Origin: Coriobacteriia bacterium
GTDB taxonomy: Bacteria; Actinomycetota; Coriobacteriia; Coriobacteriales; UBA8131
Direction of reading: 5' to 3'
Assembly (NCBI GenBank): GCA_009784945.1
Contig: WQXH01000003.1
Location: 1 to 64,000 of the forward strand
Length of the DNA stretch: 64,000 nucleotides
Shown here piece by piece: positions 11,067-21,590 of this stretch. The position numbers and the translations under genes are program-made. Each line of letters opens with the position of its first letter. The first letter of the stretch is position 1. Under the pieces are notes generated by a model that was not told the DNA's origin, did not search any database, and worked only from the letters and a program-made list of their open reading frames with translations.

Positions 11067-11375
11067 GCGCCAGGGCGCTGGGTAGCTATGCAGCCCGTGG
11101 GCGCAGTTCAGGGGCTCTCTGCGTAGATATGTGTATTTTGGTTACACTATGCGGACTTGAAAAAGCCTGAGCAGATTGCGTGGGAGAAGATGTGGTTAAT
11201 AGTCGCACACACAAGGGGTGCTCAATGATTATGGAGCCTGATGGTAATGCATTGAGCGAAGATGGTGGAAGCTTTCTCGATCAAAGTATGTCACCAGGCC
11301 ACCAACAACGACTTGTGAGCATTCCGCTTGTGCCCCGGGCGCATTCTCACGGGTCGTTACTGATCAGACCCAATT

Positions 11376-11446
11376 CGTCATTGCGGGCTTGACCCGCAAT
11401 CCGAGACGCATTTTGGTTAGATTGCGGCTCGGAGGCCGCAATGACG
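11376..11446. repeat. 71-bp REP-like palindromic element (CGTCATTGCGG...CCGCAATGACG)
   Basis: Terminal inverted repeats; the reverse-complement relative occurs at 53064..53134. Confidence 0.75.
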
Positions 11447-11509
11447 GACTACAGTCTGACTAGTGACCATGGGTCGCTTTGCTCACACCTGGTTTGCTAT
11501 TACAGTGGA

Positions 11510-11552
11510 TTTTGCATCCATAATCGAATATAATGCGATTATGGATGCAAAA
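11510..11552 (+). promoter_or_regulatory. Perfect 17-bp inverted repeat bracketing TATAAT; candidate AbiEi operator/promoter
   Basis: TTTTGCATCCATAATCG-AATATAATG-CGATTATGGATGCAAAA read directly; the right arm contains the ATG at 11541. Confidence 0.8.
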
Positions 11553-12182
11553 TTGGCTACGATAGCGTCGGTTCCCGTTGAGTTTGACTTACTAAGGTCG
11601 CTCTACAGCGAGTACGCTTCGCCCAAGGATAAGATCGTACGCTTAGCCTCAGACGGACAACTGATTCGTCTCAAGAAGGGCTTGTACACTGTCTCGCCTA
11701 AGCAGGCACTACGAGCTGCTCCTTTGGGGCTCATCGCAAACCGGCTCTATGGTCCATCGTACGTCTCAATGGAAACAGCACTTTACTTATATCAAATGAC
11801 TCCAGAGCGCGTATATGAAACGCGCTCTCTTACTATTAAGCGCAGCAAGCTATTTGAAAACGATCTAGGTAGGTTTAGATACTCTCATATGGAGGCAGGT
11901 TACTTTTCTCTTGGAATTGATGTGTTTGAAAGTGAAGAAGAAAGATTTTTGATTGCCTCGCCAACAAAGGCGCTTTGTGACATGATTGTCTTAAGCCGAA
12001 ACCTTCGCATACAATCTCAAGGGGCAATGCGAGCATTCCTTGAAAACGACCTCAGGGTAGATTTCGAGCAAGTAGGTTCACTCGATGAAGCTGTTTTTGA
12101 TGCAATACTCGACACGGGAATTAAGCATCGGGAGATGCGTCTATTGAAGGAGTACTGCAGCAATGCCTTTGACACTGTTTGA
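11541..12182 (+). CDS. AbiEi-family type IV TA antitoxin / transcriptional regulator
   Basis: MDAKLATIASVPVEFDLLRSLYSEYASPKDKIVRLASDGQLIRLKKGLYTV (wHTH); followed by an AbiEii-like nucleotidyltransferase. The track extends this ORF to 11463; the internal ATG at 11541 is preferred. Confidence 0.8.
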   Translation: MDAKLATIASVPVEFDLLRSLYSEYASPKDKIVRLASDGQLIRLKKGLYTVSPKQALRAAPLGLIANRLYGPSYVSMETALYLYQMTPERVYETRSLTIKRSKLFENDLGRFRYSHMEAGYFSLGIDVFESEEERFLIASPTKALCDMIVLSRNLRIQSQGAMRAFLENDLRVDFEQVGSLDEAVFDAILDTGIKHREMRLLKEYCSNAFDTV

Positions 12183-13005
12183 TAAAATGCTCAAAAGCTA
12201 CGATACCAGTAGTGATGAAGCTCGCCTTGCTAGCACACGCGAGGTCATGCAAAAGTTTGCGCTGGCAGGATTACACAGGGGGGGCTTTTTTGAATCAGCT
12301 GCCTTTTATGGTGGCACAGCTTTACGACTTCTCTTTGACCTGGATAGGGCGTCTGAGGATATGGACTTCTCTCTCTTGGCTCCTTGTGAGGAGTTTTCTC
12401 TTCAGCCCTACTTTGCCGCTCTGCTAGAAGAATTTGCGCTGTCTGGGCGCGAAGTCAGCATTGTAGAAAAGAAAAAGACTGCACTCACTGCCATCGACTC
12501 GGCATTTCTCAAGGACACAACAAGGCACTTTGACCTTAAGGGAAACTTGATGCCCACAGTAAGAATCAAAATTGAGGTTGACACTTCGCCTCCGCCAGAG
12601 TTTAAGACCGAACATCAGCTTTGCATGCTGCCCTATTCCTTCATGGTCAGAAGCTATACATTACCTTCGTCATTTGCCGGCAAGATGAGCGCAGTGTTGT
12701 ATCGTGGATGGGCTAACAGGGTAAAAGGTAGAGACTGGTATGACTTTGAGTGGTATGTGAGGAAGGGCATAGCCATGAACCTCCAGCACTTTAGCGCTCG
12801 AGCAAGGCAAATTAACAAACTGGATGCAGATCTAACCGAGCAGGGCTTTAGGGATTTACTCGACTGCAAGATTGCCTCAACAGACTTTGATAAAGCGCGT
12901 TTAGATGTAAGCCCTTTTATCGCCGATGCAAGTAAGCTGGAAATATGGAACGCAGACTACTACTATCAAGTTGCCAGCAAGATGAAGCTTATTGCTAATG
13001 AATAG
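12163..13005 (+). CDS. AbiEii-family nucleotidyltransferase toxin
   Basis: FYGGTALRLLFDLDRASEDMDFSLL (GGTALR...S.DhDF nucleotidyltransferase signature); overlaps the AbiEi end. Confidence 0.88.
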   Translation: MPLTLFDKMLKSYDTSSDEARLASTREVMQKFALAGLHRGGFFESAAFYGGTALRLLFDLDRASEDMDFSLLAPCEEFSLQPYFAALLEEFALSGREVSIVEKKKTALTAIDSAFLKDTTRHFDLKGNLMPTVRIKIEVDTSPPPEFKTEHQLCMLPYSFMVRSYTLPSSFAGKMSAVLYRGWANRVKGRDWYDFEWYVRKGIAMNLQHFSARARQINKLDADLTEQGFRDLLDCKIASTDFDKARLDVSPFIADASKLEIWNADYYYQVASKMKLIANE

Positions 13006-13133
13006 TGGAACGAGCAATAACTTCTGCAACCGTGGGGGCCAACTTGCGTAGATGGCGTGGCTCGACCAGCGAGAACCGTCAACTCTAACACTCCCGCAAG
13101 TACCAGCTCTGCCTTAATCGATATACTGTAAAC

Positions 13134-14534
13134 ATGACTGAAGTATTGACAATAGAATCTATGGCCTACCATGGGGCTGGTATTGCTCGAACAGCCGAGG
13201 GTAAGGTTGTATTTGTAGAAGGGGCAATTGCGGGAGACATGGTAAGGCCGCTGGAGCTACAAAGCTTGCCTCAGTATGACAAGTGCGTGAGCCATGAGTT
13301 GATGGAGCCTTCTGCTGCTCGTGTGCCAGCACCTTGTAGTTATGCTCGCGAATGTGGTGGCTGCCCGTGGCAGGCAATGAGCTATGAGGAGCAGCTGCGC
13401 TGGAAGCGAGGCTTTGTGGTAGATGCCCTGGAGCGTATTGGCAAGGTTGCAAACAGCAACGAGCTGGTTGCAGCATGCGAGCCCTCTCCTTCAAAGTGGC
13501 ACTATCGTAATAAAGTGGAGCTCGATGTATTTAGGCAAAAAGGCAAGTTCTGCCTGGGTCTGCACAAAAAGAACAGTCACGAACACATAGCGCTGGAGGA
13601 ATGTCTGCTATTGCCTCAGGCGCAAAGGCAGCTTCCTGCTCATTTGGCGGGCGCGCTCAACTACAGTTTAAAGGAGGAGCAAGACAAGCTGGTGCGAGTG
13701 GCGCTGCGCAGCTCCCGTACCACTGGTTCATCAGAGCTGGCGCTGTACATGCTTCCCTCTGGTGTCAACCGCTCGCTGCTCGTCAAGACGCTCAATAATA
13801 GCAGGGCATTTAATAGTCTAGTGAGAGTCATTGTAGAAGACGGGAAGCTAGTCGAGCGCAAGGTCAAGAAGGTCGAAGTGCTCGACGGAGCAGGCTATTG
13901 GCACGAGGAGCTGGCGGGCAATCACCTGAAGATAAGTGCCCCTTCATTCTTTCAGCCCAATAGTGCGGTGGCCGAAGCCATGATTGCTCACCTTGTTCGG
14001 ACTGTGGATCAGCTCAGCTTAGGCAAAGACTCCCCAGTAGCCGATCTGTATTGCGGCGCTGGCACTTTTACCCTACCTTTGGCAAAGCGTTTTAGAAAGG
14101 TGTATGCCATAGAGAGCTATGGCTCTTCCATTCGCGACTTGAGGCGCAATCTTGAAGAGGTGGGTCTCAGCGCAAGGGTGGAGGCCATAGGAGGTGACGT
14201 TGCGCGAGAGCTCGCTACGCTTGAGCCTTTGACCTTGGCAGTTGTTGATCCACCTCGCAGTGGGCTTAAGCCTGAGGCTCGTCGCGCCTTGCTTGAGGCA
14301 CGCCCCGAACACCTCATCTATGTATCGTGCAACCCGGTCACCATGGCTCGCGACCTTGGCAACTTGTGCAAGGAGTATGAAATACTCAGTGTTGCGCCCT
14401 TTGATCAGTTTCCACAGAGTTATCATGTAGAGACGATGACAGTGTTAAGAGTTAAGAATTGCCCGCATCGCCCTGCACGTTCGGTCAAGCCAAATGGTGC
14501 AGGATCAAGCGAGGAGTTACATAATCAACAATGA
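13134..14534 (+). CDS. rlmD: TRAM-domain 23S rRNA (uracil-5-)-methyltransferase, RlmD/RumA family
   Basis: TRAM-like N-terminus; CGGCPWQAMSYEEQLRWK; VADLYCGAGTFTLPLA; VVDPPRSGL; IYVSCNPVTMARDL. Confidence 0.88.
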   Translation: MTEVLTIESMAYHGAGIARTAEGKVVFVEGAIAGDMVRPLELQSLPQYDKCVSHELMEPSAARVPAPCSYARECGGCPWQAMSYEEQLRWKRGFVVDALERIGKVANSNELVAACEPSPSKWHYRNKVELDVFRQKGKFCLGLHKKNSHEHIALEECLLLPQAQRQLPAHLAGALNYSLKEEQDKLVRVALRSSRTTGSSELALYMLPSGVNRSLLVKTLNNSRAFNSLVRVIVEDGKLVERKVKKVEVLDGAGYWHEELAGNHLKISAPSFFQPNSAVAEAMIAHLVRTVDQLSLGKDSPVADLYCGAGTFTLPLAKRFRKVYAIESYGSSIRDLRRNLEEVGLSARVEAIGGDVARELATLEPLTLAVVDPPRSGLKPEARRALLEARPEHLIYVSCNPVTMARDLGNLCKEYEILSVAPFDQFPQSYHVETMTVLRVKNCPHRPARSVKPNGAGSSEELHNQQ

Positions 14535-14559
14535 GCAAGAGTGGACGGAGGACAAAACT

Positions 14560-16851
14560 ATGAGCGTAAAATATATGCCCCAAGCCGTGGTGATGCAAGG
14601 CGGAGAGCCTGAGTTTGCCAAGGAGGCGCTTTTAGATTCAACTGCATGGGCAGGCAGAGAGCTTACCATGGCATATCGAATCATGAGGGCACACCAAAAG
14701 GAGGGCAGCTTGTCAGATGGTCAGCTGCACTTGACCTTTGATGCACTTATTTCGCATGACATTACGTATGTGGGCATCATCCAAACAGCGCGCGCCAGCG
14801 GGCTTTTGAAGTTTCCGGTGCCGTATGCGCTCACCAACTGCCATAACTCACTTTGTGCGGTAGGCGGAACGATAAACGAAGACGACCATGTTTTTGGTCT
14901 CAGCGCTGCTCATAAATATGGAGGAAACTACGTGCCCGCAAATGTAGCTGTCATTCACCAGTTTGCCAGAGAGCGCATGACCGGCGTAGGCAAGATGATA
15001 CTCGGCAGCGATTCTCACACACGCTACGGCAGCTACGGCTGCATGGGCATAGGTGAGGGGGGCGGAGAGCTGGTCAAGCAGCTGCTTTCCAACAGCTATG
15101 ATTTACCCCAACCAGAAGTGGTGCTTGTTTGGCTTACTGGATCGCCAAAGCAAGGCGTAGGACCTCATGATGTGGCACTGGCGCTCGTGGGAGAAACCTT
15201 CAAGGATGGCAGGGTTAAAAATAAAATCCTTGAGTTTGCCGGACCGGGCATCGTCAACCTCAGCATGGACTTTCGTGCAGGCATAGACGTAATGACAACC
15301 GAAACAAGCTGCCTGTCATCCATCTGGCCCTCTGATATTACCACTGCCTGTTTCTACGACATGGTAGGACGCAGCCAAGACTTTGAGTTAATGGGCGTAC
15401 TGGACGGAAGCTACTATGATGCCTTCGTCCAGATTGACCTGGATAAGGTGGAGCCGATGATTGCGCTTCCGTTTCATCCCTCAAAGGTCTATCCGATTGC
15501 AGAGCTCAAAGAAAACACCGTAGACATCTTCAGGCAAATCGAAGAAGAGGCAAACGAGGAGTTAGGCGGTCAAGTCAAGCTTGACCTCCAGCGCCACATT
15601 GATAAGAACGGCAGCGTTCTTTGCAGCCAGGGCACCATCGTTGGTTGCGCCGGTGGCCTTTATGATAATCTTACTGAGGCGGCTGCCATTCTCAGGGGAG
15701 GCAATATCGGAAACGGCTACTTTAGCCTCTCCGCCTTTCCTGCTTCAGAGGCAGTCAACTACTCACTCGTAAAAGATGGCACGTCAGCCATGCTCATGGA
15801 GGCGGGTGTCATTATGAAGCCCGCCTTTTGTGGCCCATGTTTTGGAGCAGGTGACACTCCAAGCAATAACGCTCTCTCTATTCGTCATGCAACGCGCAAC
15901 TTTGCCAACAGAGAGGGAGCCAAGCCAGGCATGGGTCAGGTATCGGCTGTGGCCTTGATGGACGCGCGCTCGATAGCAGCCACTGCGCTCAATCAGGGGC
16001 GTCTGACTGCTGCCACCGAGTTGGACTACGAGGCTATTGGCAAGCGCCCCAGGCCCAACTGGCAAGACAGTTACCAGGGTGGTGTATATGACAAACGCTG
16101 TTACTTTGGCTTTGGCAAGGAAGACTCCAGCTATGAGCTACGCCTTGGTCCTAACATCGTAGACTGGCCGAGCATGCCGCCCTTGGGAGAAGACCTTCTA
16201 TTAGAGTTGGCAGCAGTCATCCATGATCCTGTCACCACCACCGACGAGCTCATTCCTTCGGGAGAGACTTCCTCATATCGCTCTAACCCCCTGGCGCTGG
16301 CCGAGTTTACGCTTTCGCGCAGGGCACCAGATTACGTGAAGCACGCTCAGCACATTGCCAGCAAGGCAGCTGAGCTGAGCAGCGGCAGCCCTACCGCAGA
16401 CATACAACGTTTACTCAAAGTTCTCGGCGCAGACCCCGCAAGGACTCAGCTAGCCTCCGCCCTCTTTGCCACCAAGCCTGGCGATGGTTCGGCAAGAGAG
16501 CAAGCGGCCTCTTGCCAAAAGGTGCTCGGCGGCGGTGCCAACATTGCCAGCGAGTACGCAACCAAGCGCTATCGCTCTAACTGCATCAACTGGGGCCTGG
16601 TACCTTTTACCTTAGGCAAAGACAGTGCTTTTAACTACAAGCCCGGCGACTTCATCTATATACCCAACATCAGAGCAAGCATATTGGAGGGCAAAGAGGA
16701 GTTGAGCGCTCAAGTCATCAGCGGAAGAGGTGTTACAAGCCTCACTCTCTACTGTAGGGGTCTGAGCTCCACAGAGCGGCGTATTTTGGTAGATGGCTGC
16801 CTCATCAACTACTACGCCAGGCTGCGTAAAGAAGAAGAGGGCTCTGCCTGA
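14560..16851 (+). CDS. Aconitase-family hydratase (YbhJ-like)
   Basis: LILGSDSHTRYGSYGCMGIGEGGGELVKQLL-type aconitase motifs; FCGPCFGAGDTPSNNALSIRHATRNFANREG. Likely start is the ATG at 14560 rather than the track's 14494. Confidence 0.8.
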   Translation: MSVKYMPQAVVMQGGEPEFAKEALLDSTAWAGRELTMAYRIMRAHQKEGSLSDGQLHLTFDALISHDITYVGIIQTARASGLLKFPVPYALTNCHNSLCAVGGTINEDDHVFGLSAAHKYGGNYVPANVAVIHQFARERMTGVGKMILGSDSHTRYGSYGCMGIGEGGGELVKQLLSNSYDLPQPEVVLVWLTGSPKQGVGPHDVALALVGETFKDGRVKNKILEFAGPGIVNLSMDFRAGIDVMTTETSCLSSIWPSDITTACFYDMVGRSQDFELMGVLDGSYYDAFVQIDLDKVEPMIALPFHPSKVYPIAELKENTVDIFRQIEEEANEELGGQVKLDLQRHIDKNGSVLCSQGTIVGCAGGLYDNLTEAAAILRGGNIGNGYFSLSAFPASEAVNYSLVKDGTSAMLMEAGVIMKPAFCGPCFGAGDTPSNNALSIRHATRNFANREGAKPGMGQVSAVALMDARSIAATALNQGRLTAATELDYEAIGKRPRPNWQDSYQGGVYDKRCYFGFGKEDSSYELRLGPNIVDWPSMPPLGEDLLLELAAVIHDPVTTTDELIPSGETSSYRSNPLALAEFTLSRRAPDYVKHAQHIASKAAELSSGSPTADIQRLLKVLGADPARTQLASALFATKPGDGSAREQAASCQKVLGGGANIASEYATKRYRSNCINWGLVPFTLGKDSAFNYKPGDFIYIPNIRASILEGKEELSAQVISGRGVTSLTLYCRGLSSTERRILVDGCLINYYARLRKEEEGSA

Positions 16852-16993
16852 GCGATTGGCATCAAGGAGGGGTATCAAGGAAATGCCCCTGACACTCACG
16901 TTAAAGTGAGGACCTTGATTCCCCCGCGCTCTTTGTGGCTTGTTTTGCTACAATTATGTGTTCGTGTGTGCCAGTTAATCTACAGGAGGCGTA

Positions 16994-17542
16994 ATGCTCA
17001 ATATCTATACACCTGCATATGTTCCCAGCGGTCAAGAAAAAGCCGTGTTTCACACTAATAAAGGGAGCATCACCATACAGCTTACTGGTAAGGATGCGCC
17101 TATTCATGTAGGCAACTTTGTTGAGCTGGCAGAGCAAGGGTTTTACAATGGGCTCAAGTTCCATCGTTATGAGCCGGGTTTTGTTATCCAGGGTGGCTGC
17201 CCTCATTCACGTGAGTACAGCACAGAAGAGTTGGCACGTGGCTTGAGCGACAGACAAAGAGGCATTCCTGGAACCGGCGGTCCCAATCACAATATTAAGG
17301 GCGAATGGCTCACGAATCCCAACAACAAGCATCTGGACGGCACCTTGGCTATGGCTAGATCACAGGCACCAGACTCCGCAGGTTCACAATTCTATTTCTG
17401 CTTGGGCTCACAAAGTTTTCTTGATGCAAACTATACGGTTTTTGGCAATCCCCACGATGATGAGAGCTTACGCATCATCCACACGTTGGCAAAAGGCGAT
17501 GTAATCGAGTCCGTTGAGATTCTTGATAAGGCAGCCGAGTAG
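16994..17542 (+). CDS. Cyclophilin-type peptidyl-prolyl cis-trans isomerase
   Basis: FHRYEPGFVIQGGCP...LAMARSQAPDSAGSQFYFCLGSQSFLDANYTVFG; SD AGGAGG upstream. Confidence 0.92.
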   Translation: MLNIYTPAYVPSGQEKAVFHTNKGSITIQLTGKDAPIHVGNFVELAEQGFYNGLKFHRYEPGFVIQGGCPHSREYSTEELARGLSDRQRGIPGTGGPNHNIKGEWLTNPNNKHLDGTLAMARSQAPDSAGSQFYFCLGSQSFLDANYTVFGNPHDDESLRIIHTLAKGDVIESVEILDKAAE

Positions 17543-17599
17543 CTCTGTGCAGCTCATGCAGCTAAAAGTAGCCGGTGAAAGCCACAACACCAAAAGGTT

Positions 17600-18943
17600 T
17601 TGAGAGGAGCAGCTTTTTTGAATAGCGCAAATTATAGCCGGGCAGAAACTGCTTACAAAAAAGGCGACTACGTAAACGCCCTAAAGTCATTTTACACCGC
17701 ACTTAAAGAGGATAATGCCAGCCTTGCCCCCGGCGAGGTAGGGCTGCTCTATTACCGCATAGGCAATTGCCTGCTCAAGATGTACACCTTTAACGAGGCA
17801 GCCATTAGCTACCAAAAGGCATTGGAGGACAAGTGGTTTTGCTCTCGAGCTGCTGCTCAGGTCAACTTGGGCAAGGCACAGCTGGGGCTTGGGAGGTTTG
17901 AAGATGCAGTTCAGTCTTTTAATGCCGCTCTTGCAGACAACAGCTACACAAAGCCCTACCAGGCTCAAATGGGTCTTGGCAGTGCCTACACAAAGCTGGG
18001 TATGATTGTTGATGCAGGCACCGCCTATCGCAATGCGGCACTGGATGAGAGAAACCCTAACCCCCCTAAGGCGCTCATGAGCCTGGGTGGCTGTTTTATG
18101 GCTCTTGAGCGACACGAAGACGCTATTGAGACTTTTAATGCCATCTTTGAATTTGACCCCCAGCAAGCTGTGGCTCAAAAAGCCTACGAAAGCCTGGGTC
18201 AGGCCTTTTGCGCGGCAGGTCATTATTCTGAAGCGCTTGAGGCTTTTGACAGGGCGCTTGAGCCGGGCAGCTTTAATCTGTCAGCACCAGCTCAGGCAGA
18301 CTACAACAAGGCTTTGCAGGCATCTGAGGAAGATGCTTCTTATCCCGCCGCCAATATGGCAGGATTTGATACTACCAACTACGGCGACGAGGAACTGGAG
18401 CACGATCCGTTCTTCGAGACCAATGGCACCTCGGTTTATGGCGCCGGAAATGTGCCCACCGCCAATGATACCGGCTTTTTTGATGTTCAGGAATCCGAGC
18501 TCGTAAAGCTTTCAAAGAAGCAGATGAAGGGTCAACGCAAGCTCAGGCACACAGGCCTCAAAATCGTTCTCACCATAGTCATCCTTCTTATCCTAGTGCT
18601 GGGGGCGGCTGTTTTTGCCTACACGCAAGGGTACGGATGGCCAACGCAAGAAGCGGTTGTCAGCGGCATCTTTGATGCCAATGCTCGCGGTGGGGATACC
18701 ACACAGTATTGGGTGGGCGCAACCGAAGAGGAGCAACAAGTCATCGAGCGTATAATGGACATGGTGCCGCCAACAACAGCGGTTGACATCATATATATGA
18801 ATAGGGGCATGGGTAGCACCGAAGCTGTTGTTGCAGCACAGCTGCAACAAGGCGGTACGGTGCGCTACCAGATTGCCATGGAGCGTGACGGCCTCGGCTG
18901 GAAAATCAGCAGCCTTGACCTCTTCTTTGCTTCTCGACAGTAA
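17600..18943 (+). CDS. TPR-repeat protein with a C-terminal transmembrane helix
   Basis: Repeated TPR units (YLGLGRFEDAVQSFNAAL..., LGQAFCAAGHYSEALEAFDRAL) and a hydrophobic segment IVLTIVILLILVLGAAVFAY. Confidence 0.8.
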   Translation: MRGAAFLNSANYSRAETAYKKGDYVNALKSFYTALKEDNASLAPGEVGLLYYRIGNCLLKMYTFNEAAISYQKALEDKWFCSRAAAQVNLGKAQLGLGRFEDAVQSFNAALADNSYTKPYQAQMGLGSAYTKLGMIVDAGTAYRNAALDERNPNPPKALMSLGGCFMALERHEDAIETFNAIFEFDPQQAVAQKAYESLGQAFCAAGHYSEALEAFDRALEPGSFNLSAPAQADYNKALQASEEDASYPAANMAGFDTTNYGDEELEHDPFFETNGTSVYGAGNVPTANDTGFFDVQESELVKLSKKQMKGQRKLRHTGLKIVLTIVILLILVLGAAVFAYTQGYGWPTQEAVVSGIFDANARGGDTTQYWVGATEEEQQVIERIMDMVPPTTAVDIIYMNRGMGSTEAVVAAQLQQGGTVRYQIAMERDGLGWKISSLDLFFASRQ

Positions 18944-19011
18944 CGTTACAGAAACAAAAAGTAACGCAGCAGTAATCAAATGAGTTACCAGCAACATTAG
19001 GAAGGTACGAT

Positions 19012-19413
19012 ATGACAGAAAAGACATACGCTATGCTTAAGCCCGATGCAGTAGCGGCTGGCCATATAGGCGAGATCATCTCTCGATTTGAGAATGTGGG
19101 GTTAGTAATAGAGCGCATGGAGCTTGCCACGCTCACACCCCAACAGGCTGCTGCTAATTATGCAGAACATGAGGGCAAGCCGTTTTATGAGGGATTGGTT
19201 CAATACGTAACCTCTGGACCCGTTGTAAAGCTTGTGCTTGCAGGGGAGGGCGCGGTGGCCATAACGCGCAAGCTGATGGGTGCCACGAACCCAGTTGATG
19301 CTCTTCCAGGTACTATCCGAGGTGATTTTGGCCTTGTCATGGATGCCAATGTGATTCATGGTTCAGACTCTCCCGAATCAGCCGAGCGAGAGATAGCGAT
19401 CTTCTTTGATTAA
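19012..19413 (+). CDS. ndk: Nucleoside diphosphate kinase
   Basis: MTEKTYAMLKPDAVAAGHIGEII...NVIHGSDSPESAEREIAIFF. Confidence 0.96.
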   Translation: MTEKTYAMLKPDAVAAGHIGEIISRFENVGLVIERMELATLTPQQAAANYAEHEGKPFYEGLVQYVTSGPVVKLVLAGEGAVAITRKLMGATNPVDALPGTIRGDFGLVMDANVIHGSDSPESAEREIAIFFD

Positions 19414-19515
19414 AGGGCGTTGGAGCAAAGATAGTTGTACTATCGCCATTAAGAAACACCAGATTCTTGTAGTATCGATACCTATAAGAGGAAAAGAGTA
19501 GGAGCTCGGACAGAA

Positions 19516-20556
19516 ATGTCTTTCTTTGATAACTTGTTCAGCCAGTGGAGCTGTGATATGGCCATTGACCTTGGCACTGCCAATACCTTGGTGGCTATTG
19601 CTGGCGAGGGCATTGTGCTTGACGAGCCCAGCGTAGTGGCCATAGACAATGAGGTTAACAGGGTGCTCTCGGTAGGCTCCGAGGCTCGTGAAATGATAGG
19701 TCGCAACCCCGGCAATATTTCTGTGGAGCGCCCCTTGGCAGACGGCGTCATTGCCGACTATGATGTTACCGAGGCCATGCTCTCTTACTTCATCAACAAG
19801 GCAAATCCAAGAACTCGACTGTGGCAGCCTAAGCCACGCATCGTCATTTGTATTCCCTGCGGAGTTACTTCGGTAGAAAAGCGTGCCGTCTTTGAAGCTA
19901 CTATCCAGGCCGGTGCCCGCCAAGCCTTTCTTATTGAGGAGCCTATGGCTGCTGCCATTGGAGCGGGACTGCCGGTAGAGGAGCCCACCGGTTCAATGGT
20001 TGTGGACATTGGCGGAGGAACAACCGAAATTGCAGTCATCTCTTTGGGGGGCATTGTAACCTCACGCTCTCTTAGAACGGCAGGTAATGAATTTGACGAG
20101 GCGGTAGCCCGACACGTCAGAGAAGTATACGGTCTCAACATTGGTGTGCGCACTGCTGAAGACATCAAGATTGGCATTGGATCTGCCATGCCCATCACCA
20201 CGGGAGAGATGGACATGGAAATTTCTGGACGAGATCTTTCCACCAACCTACCACGCTCCGAGAACTTGCAAAGCGAAGACATTCGCGATGGCCTGAGAAG
20301 TCCACTCAGCGACATACTCATTGCCATAAAAGAGACTTTCCTAGAGACTGATCCAGACTTGGCAGCAGATATCATTGTAAATGGTATTTTGCTTACCGGG
20401 GGAGGAGCAATGCTCAAGGAGATGGATCGATTTTTGGCAAACTTCTTGGATGTTCCGGTGTACGTGTCGCCGACAGCCTTTACCAATGTAGTAGTAGGTT
20501 GTGCCATGGCCTTGGAAAACCCACAGGCTTTACAGCGTTCTTATACGCAACGATAG
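19516..20556 (+). CDS. mreB: Rod shape-determining protein MreB
   Basis: MAIDLGTANTLV...RNPGNISVERPLADGVIADYDVTEAML...IDIGGGTTEIAVISLGGIV. Confidence 0.96.
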   Translation: MSFFDNLFSQWSCDMAIDLGTANTLVAIAGEGIVLDEPSVVAIDNEVNRVLSVGSEAREMIGRNPGNISVERPLADGVIADYDVTEAMLSYFINKANPRTRLWQPKPRIVICIPCGVTSVEKRAVFEATIQAGARQAFLIEEPMAAAIGAGLPVEEPTGSMVVDIGGGTTEIAVISLGGIVTSRSLRTAGNEFDEAVARHVREVYGLNIGVRTAEDIKIGIGSAMPITTGEMDMEISGRDLSTNLPRSENLQSEDIRDGLRSPLSDILIAIKETFLETDPDLAADIIVNGILLTGGGAMLKEMDRFLANFLDVPVYVSPTAFTNVVVGCAMALENPQALQRSYTQR

Positions 20557-20586
20557 TACCGACTTTTACAGAAAGGTTGCGCGCTC

Positions 20587-21573
20587 TTGCCGCTCCTCAA
20601 TCAAACACCGAAGAAGCTGACCGGTGGCGTGCTCGCCGTAGTGTTATGCGCCATCTCTATGGGGCTCATAACGCTCTGGTCTTATGAAGGGGGAGCCTCG
20701 GCAAACGCCTCTGGCACACTTCACAGTTTGCGTGGAGCTGTTTCTACCATAGTCATGCCTTTTGATCGAGCCAGTTCTTTTGTTGGGCAGTCAACCGACG
20801 CGCTTGGCACATTGGCAAGTGACACAACTGCAAGCACCGAAACGCTCGGCGAACTCCTGGCACAAAACGAAGAGCTGGCTGCATTGGTTATGCGTCTTGA
20901 GGAGTATCGACTCGAAAACGAACGCCTCTCGGCGCTTCTTGAGCTTGCCGATGTCTATAGCCTTGAGGCCACGGGCGCACGTATTCTCAGGACGTCCATC
21001 GACTCCTATAATCAAACCATCATCATAGACAAAGGAACTCTAGACGGCCTGGCAGTAGGCATGCCGGTCATGAGCCCCAACGGTCTTATTGGGCAAATTG
21101 AGTCGGTGGGCTTGGTAACCTCGCAGGTGCGCCTACTGACCGATCCCAACTCCGGCGTTGCCGTCATCATTCAAGGAAGCCGCATTGAGGGAGTCTTGGA
21201 CGGCTCTCACTCTCGCCTTCTCTATCTCAACTACATTTCTCTCGATGTTGCAGTCAAGCCGGGAGATGCCATAATAACCTCCGGCGCCGGTGGCATATAT
21301 CCCAAGGGTATTGTCATAGGCGAGGTTACTTCGGTCAATTACGCACCCTCGGATGTGTATCAAACCATTGTGGTGCGACCCACTGCCAGAGTAAAGCACT
21401 ATGAGGAAGTGCTGGTGCTCACTGGCAGACCTTCTGAGGTGAGCTACAGCTCGCATGCCGCAGACCCTGCAGAGGGCACAGAAAACATCGACGATGCTGC
21501 GAGCACAGACGAGCAGGCTGAGCCACAAGACGAGCCAGGAGACGCTGCCAGTCAAGTAGGTGATGAGCAATAA
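20587..21573 (+). CDS. mreC: Rod shape-determining protein MreC
   Basis: Position after mreB; coiled coil then GLIGQIESVGLVTSQVRLLTDPNSGVAVII. Confidence 0.92.
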   Translation: MPLLNQTPKKLTGGVLAVVLCAISMGLITLWSYEGGASANASGTLHSLRGAVSTIVMPFDRASSFVGQSTDALGTLASDTTASTETLGELLAQNEELAALVMRLEEYRLENERLSALLELADVYSLEATGARILRTSIDSYNQTIIIDKGTLDGLAVGMPVMSPNGLIGQIESVGLVTSQVRLLTDPNSGVAVIIQGSRIEGVLDGSHSRLLYLNYISLDVAVKPGDAIITSGAGGIYPKGIVIGEVTSVNYAPSDVYQTIVVRPTARVKHYEEVLVLTGRPSEVSYSSHAADPAEGTENIDDAASTDEQAEPQDEPGDAASQVGDEQ

Positions 21574-21590
21574 ATACGGGTCAATCAAAG

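Noticed and set aside
18932-18950. GTAACGTTAC palindrome at the end of the TPR gene
   Set aside because: Ten base pairs is too short to be informative and lacks further copies or terminator features.
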